From: Ochrobactrum vermis
GTDB lineage: Bacteria > Pseudomonadota > Alphaproteobacteria > Rhizobiales > Rhizobiaceae
Reading direction: 5' to 3'
DNA length: 64,000 nt
Assembly: GCF_002975205.1 (NCBI RefSeq)
Contig: NZ_PCOC01000001.1
Location: forward strand, 1,798,001-1,862,000
Shown: positions 1 to 10,471 of the stretch, piece after piece
Layout of the letters: each line of letters opens with the position of its first letter
Position numbering within the stretch: the first letter of the stretch is position 1
Position numbers and translations under genes: made by a program
Notes under the pieces: model-generated
Seen by the model: the letters and a program-made list of their open reading frames with translations, nothing else
Told to the model about the DNA's origin: nothing
Database searches by the model: none

Positions 1-313
1 GGACAAAAAGCTCCACGTCACCGATGATTTCAACACCCGCAGCATGAGCCAGATCGACAGTCCAGTGCGGCTTTGGATGGGTCAGCGGAACGCCGGGCGA
101 AAGTACAAAACCCGCGAATTGCGACCAGTCAGCCTGCCGCAGATCGCCTGTGGCAATGCCCGCGCTTTGGGCGCGGGCAACGCTGTCGGGATTATCGTCC
201 CAGGCAATGATCTTTGCCCCGCCCGCAAGAATAGCCTTGGCGGTGGCAATGCCCGACCCGCCCAGTCCGAAAAGGGCGACTGTCTTATCCTTGAGGGCGG
301 TGATCGGGATCAT
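1..313 (-). CDS. murD: UDP-N-acetylmuramoylalanine--D-glutamate ligase (partial, N-terminus)
   Basis: MurD adds D-glutamate to UDP-MurNAc-L-alanine in the cytoplasm, the second amino-acid ligation of peptidoglycan precursor synthesis. Only about the first 104 residues are in the window; the frame is open to base 1. The translated N-terminus begins [18 protein letters not shown] and carries the Rossmann-like GLGGSG motif at about residues 16-21, then a DD acidic pair near residue 40, as expected for the MurD N-terminal uridine-binding domain. It follows mraY after only 12 bases on the same strand, the usual dcw order. The remainder and the ATP-binding domain lie outside the window. Confidence 0.93.
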   Translation of the reverse strand, partial: MIPITALKDKTVALFGLGGSGIATAKAILAGGAKIIAWDDNPDSVARAQSAGIATGDLRQADWSQFAGFVLSPGVPLTHPKPHWTVDLAHAAGVEIIGDVELFV

Positions 314-325
314 TCGATATGCCTG

Positions 326-1408
326 TTATCTGAGCTTCAAGGTGGAAAGGCCAATCATCGCGAGAATGATCGCAACGATCCAGAACCGGATCACGACCTG
401 GCTCTCGGTCCAGCCCTTCTTTTCAAAATGGTGGTGAATAGGTGCCATCAGGAAGACGCGCTTGCCAGTCAGCTTGAAGGAGCCGACCTGAATGATGACA
501 GAAAGCGCTTCAACGACGAACAGACCGCCGATGATGGCGAGAACGATTTCATGCTTCGTCGCAACTGCGACCGTGCCGAGCATGCCGCCCAGCGCCAGCG
601 AACCTGTATCACCCATGAAGATAGCGGCGGGAGGCGCGTTGAACCAGAGAAAGCCGAGCCCCGCGCCGATAACAGCACCGAGAACCACTGCAAGCTCACC
701 CGTGCCCGGCACGAAATGGATCTGCAGATAATCCGCGAAGATCGCGTTACCGGAAAGATAGGCGATGAAACCGAAAGAGGCTGCGGCGACCATAACCGGC
801 ACGATTGCAAGCCCGTCGAGACCGTCGGTCAGGTTCACGGCATTGCCTGCACCGACCATAACGAAGGCGGCAAACGGAATAAAGAACCAGCTCAGATTGA
901 TGACGAACTGCTTGGCGAACGGGAATGTCAGCGATGACGAGAACGGCTCCTGCCCTGCCCGCATGATGATGAAAGCGGCAACAGCGGCAATCAGAAACTC
1001 GATGCCGAGACGCGCCTTGCCGGAAAAGCCCTTGTCGGACTGCTTCGTCACCTTCAGATAGTCATCGTAGAAACCGATGGCTCCGAAGCCCACCGTGACC
1101 GTCAGCACCACCCAGACATAGACGCTGGTGAGATTGGCCCAGAGCAGGCATGACACAAGAATGCCCGTCATGATCATGAGACCGCCCATAGTGGGCGTAC
1201 CGGCCTTCTTGAAATGGGTCTGCGGACCGTCAGCGCGGATCGGCTGGCCTTTCCCCTGACGCACCCTGAGCGACTTGATGATCGACGGGCCGAACAGAAA
1301 CACGATCAGCGCCGATGTAATCATCGCGCCGCCGGTGCGGAAGGTAATGTAGCGGAACACATTGAGCGGTGTCATATGTTCGGCGAAGAAGGTGAGAAGC
1401 ATCAACAT
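326..1408 (-). CDS. mraY: Phospho-N-acetylmuramoyl-pentapeptide transferase
   Basis: MraY transfers phospho-MurNAc-pentapeptide from UDP to undecaprenyl phosphate at the inner membrane, making lipid I. The 360-residue product has the usual length and about ten hydrophobic segments. Visible family motifs are the catalytic DDY pair (D115, D116), an [10 protein letters not shown] loop, and the HHH segment in [12 protein letters not shown] near the C-terminus. It sits 26 bases after murF and 12 bases before murD, so it is probably translated from the long dcw transcript. The start at MLMLLTFF fits the family, where the N-terminus is membrane-bound and short. Confidence 0.97.
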   Translation of the reverse strand: MLMLLTFFAEHMTPLNVFRYITFRTGGAMITSALIVFLFGPSIIKSLRVRQGKGQPIRADGPQTHFKKAGTPTMGGLMIMTGILVSCLLWANLTSVYVWVVLTVTVGFGAIGFYDDYLKVTKQSDKGFSGKARLGIEFLIAAVAAFIIMRAGQEPFSSSLTFPFAKQFVINLSWFFIPFAAFVMVGAGNAVNLTDGLDGLAIVPVMVAAASFGFIAYLSGNAIFADYLQIHFVPGTGELAVVLGAVIGAGLGFLWFNAPPAAIFMGDTGSLALGGMLGTVAVATKHEIVLAIIGGLFVVEALSVIIQVGSFKLTGKRVFLMAPIHHHFEKKGWTESQVVIRFWIVAIILAMIGLSTLKLR

Positions 1409-1434
1409 GTAGAGAAAAATCCCTCAAATACCGC

Positions 1435-2865
1435 TTACTCCGCGGGTTCCACCGGCGGAAACTGGCTGATCAATGCCTTGACGATTTTGGAAAAGCCGAT
1501 CCCCTTCGACGATTTCACCATAATGACATCGCCCGGACGGACCGCCTTGATCACCAGCGGCAACAATTCGTCGGTGCTTTGCCTGTACTCGGTCTGAATT
1601 TCAACCGGCAAGGCATTTTTAAGCGCCGACATGTCCGGTCCACCGATAAAAAGCGAGTTCACTTCAGCGTCCACGATCGGCCGTGCCAGATCGGCGTGGA
1701 GTTTGCCCGATTGACGGCCAAGCTCCAGCATATCACCCAGAACAGCTATGCGGCGGCCACGCGAACCTTCCGGTGTCGTCGAATGCAGCAGCGATAGAGC
1801 CGCGCGCATCGAGGTCGGATTGGCGTTGTAGCTCTCGTCGATCAGCGTGAAAGTTCCTTCGGGATGCTGAAGCACATGGCGCGCTCCGCGTCCGCCCTCG
1901 GCAGAAAGCGTGGCCATCGCCATCATGACTTTCGCAATATCGGCACCGGAAAGATCCGCAGCACCCAGAACGGCAAGCATGTTCTGCACGATGTGACGCC
2001 CCGGCATGCCGACCTTGACTGCCGCTTCATGCGTGCCGATCTTCACCGTCATGCACGAGCAGGTCGGATGAAGCTTCACTTCGCGCAGGCGGTAGTCGGA
2101 ACGGGCATTTTCTCCGAATGTGGCAATATGTTCGACACCGGCCTTTTCGGCCAGTTCTTCCAACTGCTTGAAGCGTTTGTCGTCCCGATTGAGAAGCGCG
2201 TAGCCACCTGGAACGATGCCTTCGAAAATTTCGCCCTTGGCGACAGCGATTTCTTCCAGATTGGCGAAATGGCCGAGATGCGCAGGCGCAATCAGAGTGA
2301 TCAGAGCCACATGCGGGCGCACCATCTTCACCAGCGGACGGATTTCGTCATGATGGTTCATGCCGATTTCGAAAACGCCGTAATCCGTATCGGCAGGCAT
2401 GCGCGCAAGCGTCAGCGGCACGCCCCAGTGATTGTTGAACGACGCCACTGAAGCATGAACCTTGCCGACTTCCGAAAGCACATGACGCAAGGCTTCCTTG
2501 GTCGTCGTCTTGCCGACGGAACCTGTCACCGCAATGATCTGCGCTTTTGAGCGTGCCCGCGAAGCAATGCCGAGCTTGGTGAGAGCTTCAAGCACGTCCT
2601 CAACGACGATCATCGGCACTTTTGAATTGCCGAATGCGGGCAGACGATGCTCGGCGACCACAAGAAGACCCGCGCCGGCGGCCATTGCAGACGTTACAAA
2701 ATCATGCCCGTCGAACTGTTCACCCTTGATGGCGAAAAATGCCTCGCCAGGCTTCAGCGAGCGGCTATCGATAGAGATACCGGTTATACCCGCAGGAAGG
2801 TTGCCGAAGGGCCTGCCTTCCATGGCCTCGACCATATCATTGGACGTCCAGAGCCAGTCACTCAT
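1435..2865 (-). CDS. murF: UDP-N-acetylmuramoyl-tripeptide--D-alanyl-D-alanine ligase
   Basis: MurF ligates D-Ala-D-Ala to the UDP-MurNAc tripeptide, completing the cytoplasmic pentapeptide precursor. The 476-residue protein shows the Mur ligase P-loop TGSVGKTTT at about residues 114-122, the [11 protein letters not shown] segment typical of MurF, and an [10 protein letters not shown] motif in the central domain. Its ATG overlaps the murE stop by four bases (ATGA), which implies translational coupling. Both ends agree with the normal family length of about 450-480 residues. Confidence 0.97.
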   Translation of the reverse strand: MSDWLWTSNDMVEAMEGRPFGNLPAGITGISIDSRSLKPGEAFFAIKGEQFDGHDFVTSAMAAGAGLLVVAEHRLPAFGNSKVPMIVVEDVLEALTKLGIASRARSKAQIIAVTGSVGKTTTKEALRHVLSEVGKVHASVASFNNHWGVPLTLARMPADTDYGVFEIGMNHHDEIRPLVKMVRPHVALITLIAPAHLGHFANLEEIAVAKGEIFEGIVPGGYALLNRDDKRFKQLEELAEKAGVEHIATFGENARSDYRLREVKLHPTCSCMTVKIGTHEAAVKVGMPGRHIVQNMLAVLGAADLSGADIAKVMMAMATLSAEGGRGARHVLQHPEGTFTLIDESYNANPTSMRAALSLLHSTTPEGSRGRRIAVLGDMLELGRQSGKLHADLARPIVDAEVNSLFIGGPDMSALKNALPVEIQTEYRQSTDELLPLVIKAVRPGDVIMVKSSKGIGFSKIVKALISQFPPVEPAE

Positions 2866-4334
2866 TCCGAGCGCTCCTCAAGACGGGCAGCAAGCGCGGC
2901 TGCGACTTCCGAATGATCCGAGAATGGCAAGGTAATGTTGCCGACGACCTGCCCTTCCTCGTGCCCCTTGCCCGCAACGACCAGTGTATCGCCCGGCTGC
3001 ATCATTGATACGGCGGTGAAGATTGCCTCACGACGATCCCCGATTTCGGTCGCGCCTGGCGCCGCAGCCATGATTTCGGAGCGGATCTGGGCAGGAACTT
3101 CCGAACGCGGATTATCATCGGTAACAATTGCCACATCAGCCAGTCGCGAAGCGATTTCGCCCATGATCGGACGCTTGCCCTTGTCACGGTCGCCACCGCA
3201 ACCGAAGACGACGATCACCCGCCCGGTCGTGAACGGGCGTACCGAAGTGAGCACATTTTCCAGCGCCTCCGGCTTATGGGCGTAATCGACATAGGCCGGT
3301 GCACCGTCTTCCGTCGCACCGACAAGATCAAGGCGTCCCGGAGCACCTTTCAGACGCTCCAGCGCGCGCATCGCAGCAGCAGCCGGAACGCCTGTAACCA
3401 TCGCAAGTCCTGCCGCTACCAGCGCATTTGCAACCTGAAAATCTCCCGCGAGCGGCAGTTCGATCTCGAAAATATCGTCGCCGATGCGCACTTCGACGTG
3501 CTGGCGGAAACGCTCGTGCTCCACGCGCTTGAGGGCAATGAAATTGCCTTTCCGCCCGACCGTCTTCACGTCACAGCCGGCGAGCGTTGCGGCTTCAATA
3601 GCCTGCGCCGAAAAATGGTCGTCGGAGAAGATGATGGCTGGCGCGCCCTTCGGCAAAAGCGTGGTGAAGAGACGCATCTTTGCGCCCAGATATTCTTCTA
3701 TGGTGGCGTGATAATCCATATGGTCGCGACCGAGATTGGTGAAGGCACCGGCGGCGAGCTTGACGCCATCCAGACGGCGCTGATCGAGGCCATGCGACGA
3801 GGCTTCCATGGCCGCATGGGTCACGCCTTCGTCGGCAAGTTCGGCGAGAACGCGATGCAGTTCCACGGGATCGGGCGTCGTCAGTGAATTATAGTCGCTA
3901 CGGGTCGGCGAGAACACGCCGGTCGTACCGATATTCGCCGCCGGAAAACCGGCATAAGCCCATATCTGGCGAGCAAAGGACGCGACCGAAGTCTTGCCGC
4001 TGGTGCCTGTGACGGCAACCATAACTTGCGGCTGCTTACCATAGAACTGTGCTGCCGCGACTGCGAGCGCAAGGCGTGGGTCGTCAACATGAAGGACCGG
4101 CACGCCTGCGTCGGCGATAGCCGTCTCCTTGCCTGCGATGATGGCGCTGGCGCCGCGCTTGAGGGCATCGGCGACGAAAGCCGCGCCGTCCGCTTTCACG
4201 CCCTTCAGCGCTGCGAAAAGAAAACCGCGTTCGACCTTGCGGGAGTCCGACGTGACGCCGGTGATCTCCACCTCACCGGCATTGCCGGAGGCCAGTTCCT
4301 TAAAGAGAGCGATTTCCTTCAGTTTCATGGTCAT
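2862..4334 (-). CDS. murE: UDP-N-acetylmuramoyl-tripeptide synthetase (meso-diaminopimelate-adding)
   Basis: MurE adds the third residue to UDP-MurNAc-L-Ala-D-Glu. The 490-residue protein has the P-loop TGTSGKTS (residues 109-116), the TTPDPVELH segment, and a DNPR motif (in [11 protein letters not shown]) that in this family marks use of meso-diaminopimelate rather than lysine, as expected for a Gram-negative. It is followed by murF with a four-base overlap and preceded by ftsI after 54 bases. The start may be the first methionine or the one two residues later (MKLKEIALF); the difference is trivial. Confidence 0.96.
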   Translation of the reverse strand: MTMKLKEIALFKELASGNAGEVEITGVTSDSRKVERGFLFAALKGVKADGAAFVADALKRGASAIIAGKETAIADAGVPVLHVDDPRLALAVAAAQFYGKQPQVMVAVTGTSGKTSVASFARQIWAYAGFPAANIGTTGVFSPTRSDYNSLTTPDPVELHRVLAELADEGVTHAAMEASSHGLDQRRLDGVKLAAGAFTNLGRDHMDYHATIEEYLGAKMRLFTTLLPKGAPAIIFSDDHFSAQAIEAATLAGCDVKTVGRKGNFIALKRVEHERFRQHVEVRIGDDIFEIELPLAGDFQVANALVAAGLAMVTGVPAAAAMRALERLKGAPGRLDLVGATEDGAPAYVDYAHKPEALENVLTSVRPFTTGRVIVVFGCGGDRDKGKRPIMGEIASRLADVAIVTDDNPRSEVPAQIRSEIMAAAPGATEIGDRREAIFTAVSMMQPGDTLVVAGKGHEEGQVVGNITLPFSDHSEVAAALAARLEERSE

Positions 4335-4388
4335 ACCAAATCCAGATTCAGTTGTGCGCGTTTCGCTGCAAAGGCTGCTTGATGCGAA

Positions 4389-6203
4389 TCAGTCGTATTC
4401 GTTGGACACCATTGCTGGCGGCACTTCCTGTTGAAAATCAGGCTTGCCGCTTAAATTGCTAACCATTGCTGGCTGGGCTTCGAGTTGGAAATCGGGCTTC
4501 ACACCGAGGAACGAAGCAGACCGACGGATGATCTCCGAAACCATCGGCGCTGCATTGAGACCTGCGGTTGCACTGAACTTGCCTTCTTCCGGCTTCGGTT
4601 CGTCGATGATGGTCAGGACGACATAGGTTGGATCATCCATTGGAAATGAAGCAAGAAATGCGTTGAAGCGCACGTCCTTCGAGTAGCGCCCGTGCACCAC
4701 CTTTTCGGCAGTGCCGGTCTTGCCGCCGACGCGGTAGCCCGGAACTGTGGCCCGCTTGCCGGAGCCGCCCTGGGCCGTTGCATTGAGGCGATAGAGGTAG
4801 CGCATATCCGCAGAAACCTGTGGATGAACCACCTGCTTGGCCACCTGATCAGCCTGAGCCTGCGAACGCATCAGGAAAGTCGGCTCCATCAGCTTGCCAC
4901 CATTCATCAGAGCGGCAGCACCAACAGCCGTCTGCAACGGCGTCGTCATCATGCCGTGGCCGAACGAGATGGTCATCGAGTGAACCTTCTTCCACACGCG
5001 CGGCTCGACGGGACGTGCCACTTCCGGCAATTCAGTCTGCATGCGGTTGAGAAGACCGATCTTCTTCAGGAATGCGCGATGCCCTTCAATGCCAACGGCA
5101 TCCGCCTCACGGCCCGAACCGATATTGGACGAGAAGATGAAAACTTCCGGCAGTGTCAGCCAGCGGCCCTTGCCGTGGAAGTCGCGGATCGTCTGGCGGC
5201 CGAAAACCAGCGGACGGCTGGCATCAAGTTTCGACTGCAGGTTGAATTTGCCAGAATCGAGCGCCATCGCCGTGGTAAAGCTCTTGATGGTCGAGCCCAT
5301 TTCATAGGTGCCAGCCGACATGCGGTTCAGGCGGTCCTTGTCCAGCGCATGGACCGGATTGTTCGGATCGAAATCCGGCACCGATGCCATGGCGATCACT
5401 TCGCCAGTTTTGACGTTCAGCACCACCGCACCAGCAGCAATTGCCCGGTAGCGTTCCATGGCCTTGACCAGCACGTCGCGCATGATGTGCTGCACGCGAA
5501 TATCGATCGACAGGCGCACCGGCTCCAGCGACTGTCCGGTAGCAAGACCTACAGAACGCAGGTCCGTCAGCCCCTGGCTGTCGATATATTTTTCCATGCC
5601 TGCAATGCCCTGATTATCGACATTGACCAAACCCAGAATATGAGATGCGGTCGGCCCGCCCGGATAGAAGCGACGCTTTTCCGTACGGAAACCGATGCCC
5701 GGCACGCCGAGCGCCATAATCTGGCTCTGCTGTCTCGGGGTCAGCCCACGCTTGATCCAGACGAAGCCAGCACCACTTTTCAGACGTTTGTACGTCGCTT
5801 CCCAATCGAGATCGGGCAGCACCGTCGACAGCATTTCGATGGTTTCATCGGGATCGACGATCTTGCGCGGCTCTGCATAAAGCGAAGCAGTCTTGATGTC
5901 GGTGGCGAGAATTTCACCGTTGCGGTCAAGAATATCCGGGCGCGATGCAAGCTGGTGAACAGCCGGACCTGCATTGTCTTCGTTTTCGCCACCAATGACG
6001 CCGAAATAGACGAGCTTCCCGCCCATGACACCATAGATGCCGACAAAACAGGCAATGGCCATCCAGAGGCGATTGCGTGCACGGTTGCCATGCTTCTTGC
6101 GCGAACCGACAAAAGCCATGTTGCCGGACAGCTTTTCATCGCCGACCGGCCCAACACCGTCATCTACTTGCGTATTCTTTTTTCTGGAGAGTCTCAGCCG
6201 CAT
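4389..6203 (-). CDS. ftsI: Peptidoglycan D,D-transpeptidase FtsI (PBP3)
   Basis: FtsI is the septal class B penicillin-binding protein that crosslinks peptidoglycan at the divisome. In the 604-residue product I see a basic cytoplasmic N-terminus, one membrane segment at about 46-70, a dimerisation domain beginning near SRPDILDRNGE, and the transpeptidase motifs S304-T-I-K307 (nucleophile), SSN 358-360 and KTGT 495-498. It lies two bases after ftsL. The C-terminal tail is unusual: KPDFQLEAQPAMVSN (569-583) is followed by a near copy, KPDFQQEVPPAMVSN (587-601), 18 residues later. This looks like a tandem duplication of 54 bases outside the catalytic domain. Confidence 0.97.
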   Translation of the reverse strand: MRLRLSRKKNTQVDDGVGPVGDEKLSGNMAFVGSRKKHGNRARNRLWMAIACFVGIYGVMGGKLVYFGVIGGENEDNAGPAVHQLASRPDILDRNGEILATDIKTASLYAEPRKIVDPDETIEMLSTVLPDLDWEATYKRLKSGAGFVWIKRGLTPRQQSQIMALGVPGIGFRTEKRRFYPGGPTASHILGLVNVDNQGIAGMEKYIDSQGLTDLRSVGLATGQSLEPVRLSIDIRVQHIMRDVLVKAMERYRAIAAGAVVLNVKTGEVIAMASVPDFDPNNPVHALDKDRLNRMSAGTYEMGSTIKSFTTAMALDSGKFNLQSKLDASRPLVFGRQTIRDFHGKGRWLTLPEVFIFSSNIGSGREADAVGIEGHRAFLKKIGLLNRMQTELPEVARPVEPRVWKKVHSMTISFGHGMMTTPLQTAVGAAALMNGGKLMEPTFLMRSQAQADQVAKQVVHPQVSADMRYLYRLNATAQGGSGKRATVPGYRVGGKTGTAEKVVHGRYSKDVRFNAFLASFPMDDPTYVVLTIIDEPKPEEGKFSATAGLNAAPMVSEIIRRSASFLGVKPDFQLEAQPAMVSNLSGKPDFQQEVPPAMVSNEYD

Positions 6204-6205
6204 GA

Positions 6206-6607
6206 TCAGTGCCTCGCCCCACTCTTCTTGACGCTGCCGGTGGTGATCGCGTCCTTTTCGAGCACACCGCTTGCGAGCAGTTCATCGCTGCCGGAGATGA
6301 TCTTCTGTATATCGTCGACCGGACGTTCCGGAATTTCGTTGACGCCCAGCACAAGCTGTTCGGCTTCGATCGGCTGGATATTGAGTTCCTTTTCATAGAC
6401 ACCAACAAGGCTCTGCAGGCGACCTGGCTGGGTCATCAATGCCCAATCGGCGCGCAGGAGCGTGATCGTGTCCTTCTCGGAGTCGATCTGTCGCTTCAGC
6501 TTGGCGATGACCGCGATCTGCTTTTCCGCGTCATATTTGATCGTATAGGTGACGGTCGCCGCCACCAGCATCGCCGCTATCATGATGATGTCGAAAGTAC
6601 GTAGCAC
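6206..6607 (-). CDS. ftsL: Cell division protein FtsL
   Basis: FtsL is a short bitopic divisome protein that works with FtsB and FtsQ and helps activate FtsW/FtsI. The longer open frame is not the gene. The start is most likely the GTG giving (M)LRTFDIIMIAAML, four bases after the rsmH stop. That gives 133 residues: one N-terminal membrane helix (about 5-24), then a heptad-rich region (KYDAEKQIAVIAKLKRQI) that should form the FtsL coiled coil, and a polar tail. Sequence is poorly conserved in this family, so the call rests on size, topology and position between rsmH and ftsI. Confidence 0.9.
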   Translation of the reverse strand: MLRTFDIIMIAAMLVAATVTYTIKYDAEKQIAVIAKLKRQIDSEKDTITLLRADWALMTQPGRLQSLVGVYEKELNIQPIEAEQLVLGVNEIPERPVDDIQKIISGSDELLASGVLEKDAITTGSVKKSGARH

Positions 6608-6611
6608 TCGT

Positions 6612-7655
6612 TTAACTCCGGGCCAGTTCGTTCGTCTCGGGCAGTTTGGGCAGCCCGAAAAGCGATAGATCGTCTTCCAGTGGCGGATTATCCGTCCTGA
6701 TCCCGGCGCGCAGCTTCGCCGAGCGCGCACGCGGGTTTCGTTCTTCTTCTTCCGCTGTCGGGCCGACAGCGCCCTTGACCGCAGGCGTGAAGCTTGGCAG
6801 ACGGACATGCGTTTCCGGCAGATGACGCGATCCTGCACTGCCGCCCGCGCGGTCAGCGAAATAGCGTTTCACCATGCGGTCTTCGAGCGAATGGAACGTC
6901 ACGACAACCAGTCGACCGCCCGGCTTCAAGATACGCTCGGCGGCAAGCAATGCCCGCGCCAGTTCACCCAATTCGTCATTCACATAAATACGCAATGCCT
7001 GAAACACACGCGTTGCAGGGTGGATAGGCACTTTCGGATTGCGACCGACGAGCGATTCAATGGCATTCGCCAGATCAAGCGTACGCGAAAAAGGCTGCGC
7101 TTCGCGGCGCTTTTCAATCATACGCGCAATACGCCCTGCATGACGCTCTTCGCCGAGGAAATTAAAGATACGTGCGAGATCGCCCATCTTGAGACGATTC
7201 ACAACATCAGCAGCGGTCGGCCCCTTGTTGGACATGCGCATGTCGAGCGGACCGTCCTTCTGGAAGGAAAAGCCGCGCTCAGCCTCGTCGATCTGCATCG
7301 ACGACACGCCAATATCGAGCACAACACCGTCCACTTTGCTGCCCGCCCCCTTCACATGCGAAACCGCGTCATCAAGAGCAGAGAACCGGGACTCGACCAG
7401 ATTGAGCCTGCCTGGAAACTGCGTCTCCATCGCTCGCCCGGCCTCAATTGCGGTCGGATCGCGGTCAATCGCGATCACATCCGCACCCGTTTCCAGTATG
7501 CGACGCGTATAGCCACCGGCACCGAATGTCCCGTCGACAATCACTGTGCCAGGTACAGGCTTCAGGGCGTCGATCACTTCGGCGATCAGCACCGGAACGT
7601 GACGGACTTCAGCCCCACCGGCTTGAGAATTGTCTCCGCCGAGGCTAGCCATCAT
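6612..7655 (-). CDS. rsmH: 16S rRNA (cytosine(1402)-N(4))-methyltransferase
   Basis: RsmH (formerly MraW) methylates C1402 of 16S rRNA with SAM. The 347-residue protein has the hallmark start [14 protein letters not shown], the SAM-binding [14 protein letters not shown] (residues about 41-54), a DLGVSS-like segment reading [12 protein letters not shown], and a C-terminal RAKLR-like patch in RSAKLRAG. It is the first gene of the visible dcw transcript. Two consecutive ATG codons make the exact start ambiguous by one residue. In many bacteria mraZ lies directly upstream; none can be read here, where a palindromic repeat and a divergent mntH are found instead. Confidence 0.96.
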   Translation of the reverse strand: MMASLGGDNSQAGGAEVRHVPVLIAEVIDALKPVPGTVIVDGTFGAGGYTRRILETGADVIAIDRDPTAIEAGRAMETQFPGRLNLVESRFSALDDAVSHVKGAGSKVDGVVLDIGVSSMQIDEAERGFSFQKDGPLDMRMSNKGPTAADVVNRLKMGDLARIFNFLGEERHAGRIARMIEKRREAQPFSRTLDLANAIESLVGRNPKVPIHPATRVFQALRIYVNDELGELARALLAAERILKPGGRLVVVTFHSLEDRMVKRYFADRAGGSAGSRHLPETHVRLPSFTPAVKGAVGPTAEEEERNPRARSAKLRAGIRTDNPPLEDDLSLFGLPKLPETNELARS

Positions 7656-7719
7656 TCCGATCCTTTCCCGGGTACGCGGCCCGTTATCTTAAGCGCCTCG
7701 CGCTTTAACCGTTTGTTCT

Positions 7720-7813
7720 CATGCATGTCTTTTTCCTATCGTAGCGGGATCAGAAATCAGACCAATTCACTGATTTCCCCGCGAAGATCGTTCCCACTTT
7801 TGGGAGACATGCT
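7720..7813 (-). repeat. Diverged RIME-like palindromic repeat upstream of rsmH
   Basis: Terminal segments CATGCATGTC (7720-7729) and GGGAGACATGC (7802-7812) are complementary, and the minus strand reads GTCTCCCAAAAGTGGGAAC close to its left end. This matches the elements at 56314-56380 and 61881-61983, although the central part here has diverged. Confidence 0.6.
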
Positions 7814-8117
7814 CGAGTGCTTTGCTTGCGGATTCCGACCATTTGCCGTCAACTTGGCGCCATGGCGGATTCGTTCGTCAGTTATCGGATATTAAGCTTA
7901 ATGAAGCGTTATCCTTTGGATCAGGTCTGCTGCAGAACTCTGCCAGTTTCAGAATTTTCAACAGAGTTTTTTGCAGAACATACGCACCGGTGCTTGCTGA
8001 AAACCCAGCACCTGCTTTCATTTTTGTCCGATGCCAAGCCCACCTACACACGAGACGACGCAGCACCGAGACACAGTATGCATCACAGGCTTATGATTTG
8101 TGATGACCTACCCCCGG

Positions 8118-8162
8118 TTGACGCCTTCCCATCATTGGCTTATTTAATGCAAATAGTTTGCA
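8118..8162 (+). promoter_or_regulatory. mntH promoter with Mur/Fur-type operator
   Basis: TTGACG (8118-8123) and TATTTA (8141-8146) are separated by 17 bases, a good sigma-70 layout. Immediately after the -10, TGCAAATAGTTTGCA (8148-8162) is a perfect 6-3-6 inverted repeat over the expected transcription start. TGCAA-type palindromes are the manganese-responsive Mur operators of Rhizobiales, so Mn-dependent repression is the likely function (inference). Confidence 0.75.
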
Positions 8163-8190
8163 ACTGCATAAAGCAATCAAGGCATTTATC

Positions 8191-9561
8191 ATGGCACCTC
8201 ATGGAGCAGGTCCCTCCGGCGCTGGTGAAGTTACATTTGAAGGCTGGCGGCGGGATCGCGGCGAAGCATCCATGTCCGACGTCCACCGCTCTATCAGGGT
8301 TAATCGGTCCGGTTCGAAGTTCCGCCGCGCGCTGTCCTTCTTCGGTCCCGGCTATCTGGTCGCTGTCGGCTATATGGACCCTGGCAATTGGGCCACCTCC
8401 CTCGCTGGCGGTTCCCGCTTCGGCTATACGCTGTTATCGGTTGTTCTGCTGTCCAATCTGATGGCCGTTCTCCTGCAGGCACTCTGTGCTCGTCTTGCCG
8501 TCGCGACCGGTCGCGATCTGGCGCAGGCCTGTCGCGATGCCTATCCGCGTTTGCTTGCGTGGCCACTCTGGCTTCTGGCCGAACTTGCGATTTGCGCTAC
8601 CGACCTTGCAGAAGTCATCGGCACGGCAATCGGTCTCAACCTGCTTTTCGGCATTCCACTTGAAATCGGCGTCATCATCACCGCTGCCGACGTGCTTCTG
8701 GTTCTCTATCTGCAGAACAAAGGATTCCGCCGTGTCGAGGCGCTCATCATCACGCTTCTGGCTGTGATCGCGCTCTGCTTCCTCATCCAGATTCTGATGG
8801 CGCAACCGCATTGGGCTGAGGTTATCAAAGGTTTCGCACCAACGACCGAGATCATCCGCAATCCGGACATGCTCTATATTGCGCTCGGCATCATTGGCGC
8901 CACGGTCATGCCGCATAATCTATATCTGCATTCCGGCATCATCCAGACACGCGATTATGGCCATACTACCGCTGAAAAGCGCGAGGCCATACGCTTTGCG
9001 ACGCTCGATTCCACCGTTGCGCTGACATTCGCTCTTCTGGTCAATGCATCGATCCTGATCCTGGCTGCGGCAAGCTTCAACGCCACCGGCCATACTACGG
9101 TCGAAGACCTCGACAAGGCCCATACCTTGTTGAACCCGCTGCTGGGATCAGCCCTCGCCCCGACACTCTTCGCTGTTGCACTTCTGTGCTGCGGTTTGAA
9201 TTCGACCATTACCGCGACCATGGCCGGTCAGATCGTCATGGAAGGTTTTATCGACATCCGTCTGAAGCCCTGGCTGCGCCGTGCAATCACGCGCTTCGTG
9301 GCCATTGTTCCGGCTGCTGTCGTGACGATCATGTATGGATCGCAAGGAACGACTGAACTTCTGATCCTATCTCAGGTCGTGTTGAGCCTTCAGCTTCCCT
9401 TTGCCATCATTCCGCTCGTCATGTTCACAGCGGAGAAAAAGAAGATGGGATCACTGGTCGCTCCGCGCTGGGTGACGATCCTTGCCGCGATCACCGCTGC
9501 GATCATCGTCGTGCTAAACATGAAGCTCATCTACGATTTCCTAACCGGCGTACCAGTTTAA
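8191..9561 (+). CDS. mntH: Nramp-family Mn(2+)/divalent metal transporter
   Basis: MntH is an inner-membrane proton-coupled importer of manganese (and iron). The 456-residue product has about eleven hydrophobic helices and both Nramp signatures: DPGN in helix 1 (63-66) and MPHN in helix 6 (240-243). An upstream in-frame ATG at 8158 lies inside the operator and is ruled out as start; 8191 has AAGG eight bases upstream, and 8272 (MSDVHRS) is a further possibility. It is monocistronic, ending in a strong bidirectional terminator. MntH is a known manganese-acquisition and virulence determinant in Brucella. Confidence 0.95.
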   Translation: MAPHGAGPSGAGEVTFEGWRRDRGEASMSDVHRSIRVNRSGSKFRRALSFFGPGYLVAVGYMDPGNWATSLAGGSRFGYTLLSVVLLSNLMAVLLQALCARLAVATGRDLAQACRDAYPRLLAWPLWLLAELAICATDLAEVIGTAIGLNLLFGIPLEIGVIITAADVLLVLYLQNKGFRRVEALIITLLAVIALCFLIQILMAQPHWAEVIKGFAPTTEIIRNPDMLYIALGIIGATVMPHNLYLHSGIIQTRDYGHTTAEKREAIRFATLDSTVALTFALLVNASILILAAASFNATGHTTVEDLDKAHTLLNPLLGSALAPTLFAVALLCCGLNSTITATMAGQIVMEGFIDIRLKPWLRRAITRFVAIVPAAVVTIMYGSQGTTELLILSQVVLSLQLPFAIIPLVMFTAEKKKMGSLVAPRWVTILAAITAAIIVVLNMKLIYDFLTGVPV

Positions 9562-9581
9562 GCCCCTCCCGAGGCGTTCGA

Positions 9582-9612
9582 ATGGGCGGCTTCGCATTGC
9601 GAAGCCGCCCAT
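9582..9612. terminator. Bidirectional terminator between mntH and SDR gene
   Basis: A perfect 14-base stem, ATGGGCGGCTTCGC/GCGAAGCCGCCCAT, with a three-base loop lies between two convergent genes. Confidence 0.85.
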
Positions 9613-9616
9613 CTCT

Positions 9617-10366
9617 TTATTTCACTGCGGCATTGCCACCATCAGCATAAAGTGCCGAACCCGCCACGAAACTCGACATCGGACCTGCCAGAAACAGTGC
9701 GGCCTGTGCGATTTCTTCAGGCTGGGAGATCCGCTTCATCGCATGCAGGCCTGCGGCCCATTCCTTATGCTTTTCATCTCCACCCATCGGCGTATCAACA
9801 GCACCGGGCAAAAGTGCATTCGCCCGGATGCCAAGAGCGCCATAATCGGCCGTTATGCCCTTCACCATCCCCATGAGAGCTGCCTTCGAGGTTCCGTAAA
9901 CCGACATGCCGGGAATGCCGACACTCGTACCGACAAATGTTGACGTGAATATAATGGAGCCGCCGCCCCGTTCGAGCATCAGTGAAATTTGCGATCTGGC
10001 TCCCAGAAACGCAGAAGTCAGGTTTCCCGAGAGGACGGCCTGCCAGTCATCGGGCGCGATTTCAGCGAGCGGAGCTATAGGCCCGACCGTGCCTGCATTG
10101 TTCAATGCAATATCGAGCCCACCGAATTTATCCTTCGCTGCGGTAGCCAGCGTCTTATGGGTTTGGACTTCAGAAACGTCGCCGGCAACGCAATGCGCTT
10201 TCCCGCCAAACGCTGCAATCTCTTCGGCTACACGTTCGAGACCCGCAAGTCCGCGAGCGTTCAACACAATTGAAGCGCCTTCTCTGGCAAAGAGCAATGC
10301 AGCAGCACGCCCTATTCCAGACGATGCACCGGTGATGATTGCAACCTTGTCTTTCAAGCTGGACAT
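9617..10366 (-). CDS. SDR family oxidoreductase
   Basis: Classical short-chain dehydrogenase/reductase of 249 residues, probably NAD(P)-dependent and cytoplasmic. It shows TGASSGIG for cofactor binding near the N-terminus, NNAG in the central sheet, a catalytic serine region (IIFTSTFVGT) and the Y-x3-K pair in SVYGTSKAAL. The start MSSLKDKVA is chosen because GGAGGT lies five bases before this ATG; the longer frame upstream has no support. It is monocistronic and convergent with mntH. The substrate cannot be told from the sequence; relatives include 3-oxoacyl-ACP reductase-like and sugar dehydrogenases. Confidence 0.88.
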   Translation of the reverse strand: MSSLKDKVAIITGASSGIGRAAALLFAREGASIVLNARGLAGLERVAEEIAAFGGKAHCVAGDVSEVQTHKTLATAAKDKFGGLDIALNNAGTVGPIAPLAEIAPDDWQAVLSGNLTSAFLGARSQISLMLERGGGSIIFTSTFVGTSVGIPGMSVYGTSKAALMGMVKGITADYGALGIRANALLPGAVDTPMGGDEKHKEWAAGLHAMKRISQPEEIAQAALFLAGPMSSFVAGSALYADGGNAAVK

Positions 10367-10471
10367 ATTGACCTCCATGATTTCGTGGAGGTCCCAATTA
10401 GAATCCTTGCTGCAACGCAACTATCCGTTTCTTGCGTTCGAATGCCGAAACGGCTTCTTGGGAAAAAATGT

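Larger units (their letters stand above)
7656..8190. other. Intergenic region rsmH/mntH without a gene
   Basis: This 535-base divergent spacer holds the repeat at 7720-7813 and the mntH promoter/operator. Short open frames on both strands (for example 7822-8103 plus and 7878-8066 minus) have no ribosome binding site and no protein-like pattern. No mraZ reading frame or its conserved N-terminal motif was found. Confidence 0.6.

Noticed and set aside
7822..8103. Frames in the rsmH/mntH spacer as a possible mraZ
   Set aside because: None contains MraZ motifs on either strand; composition is random and no ribosome binding sites are present.
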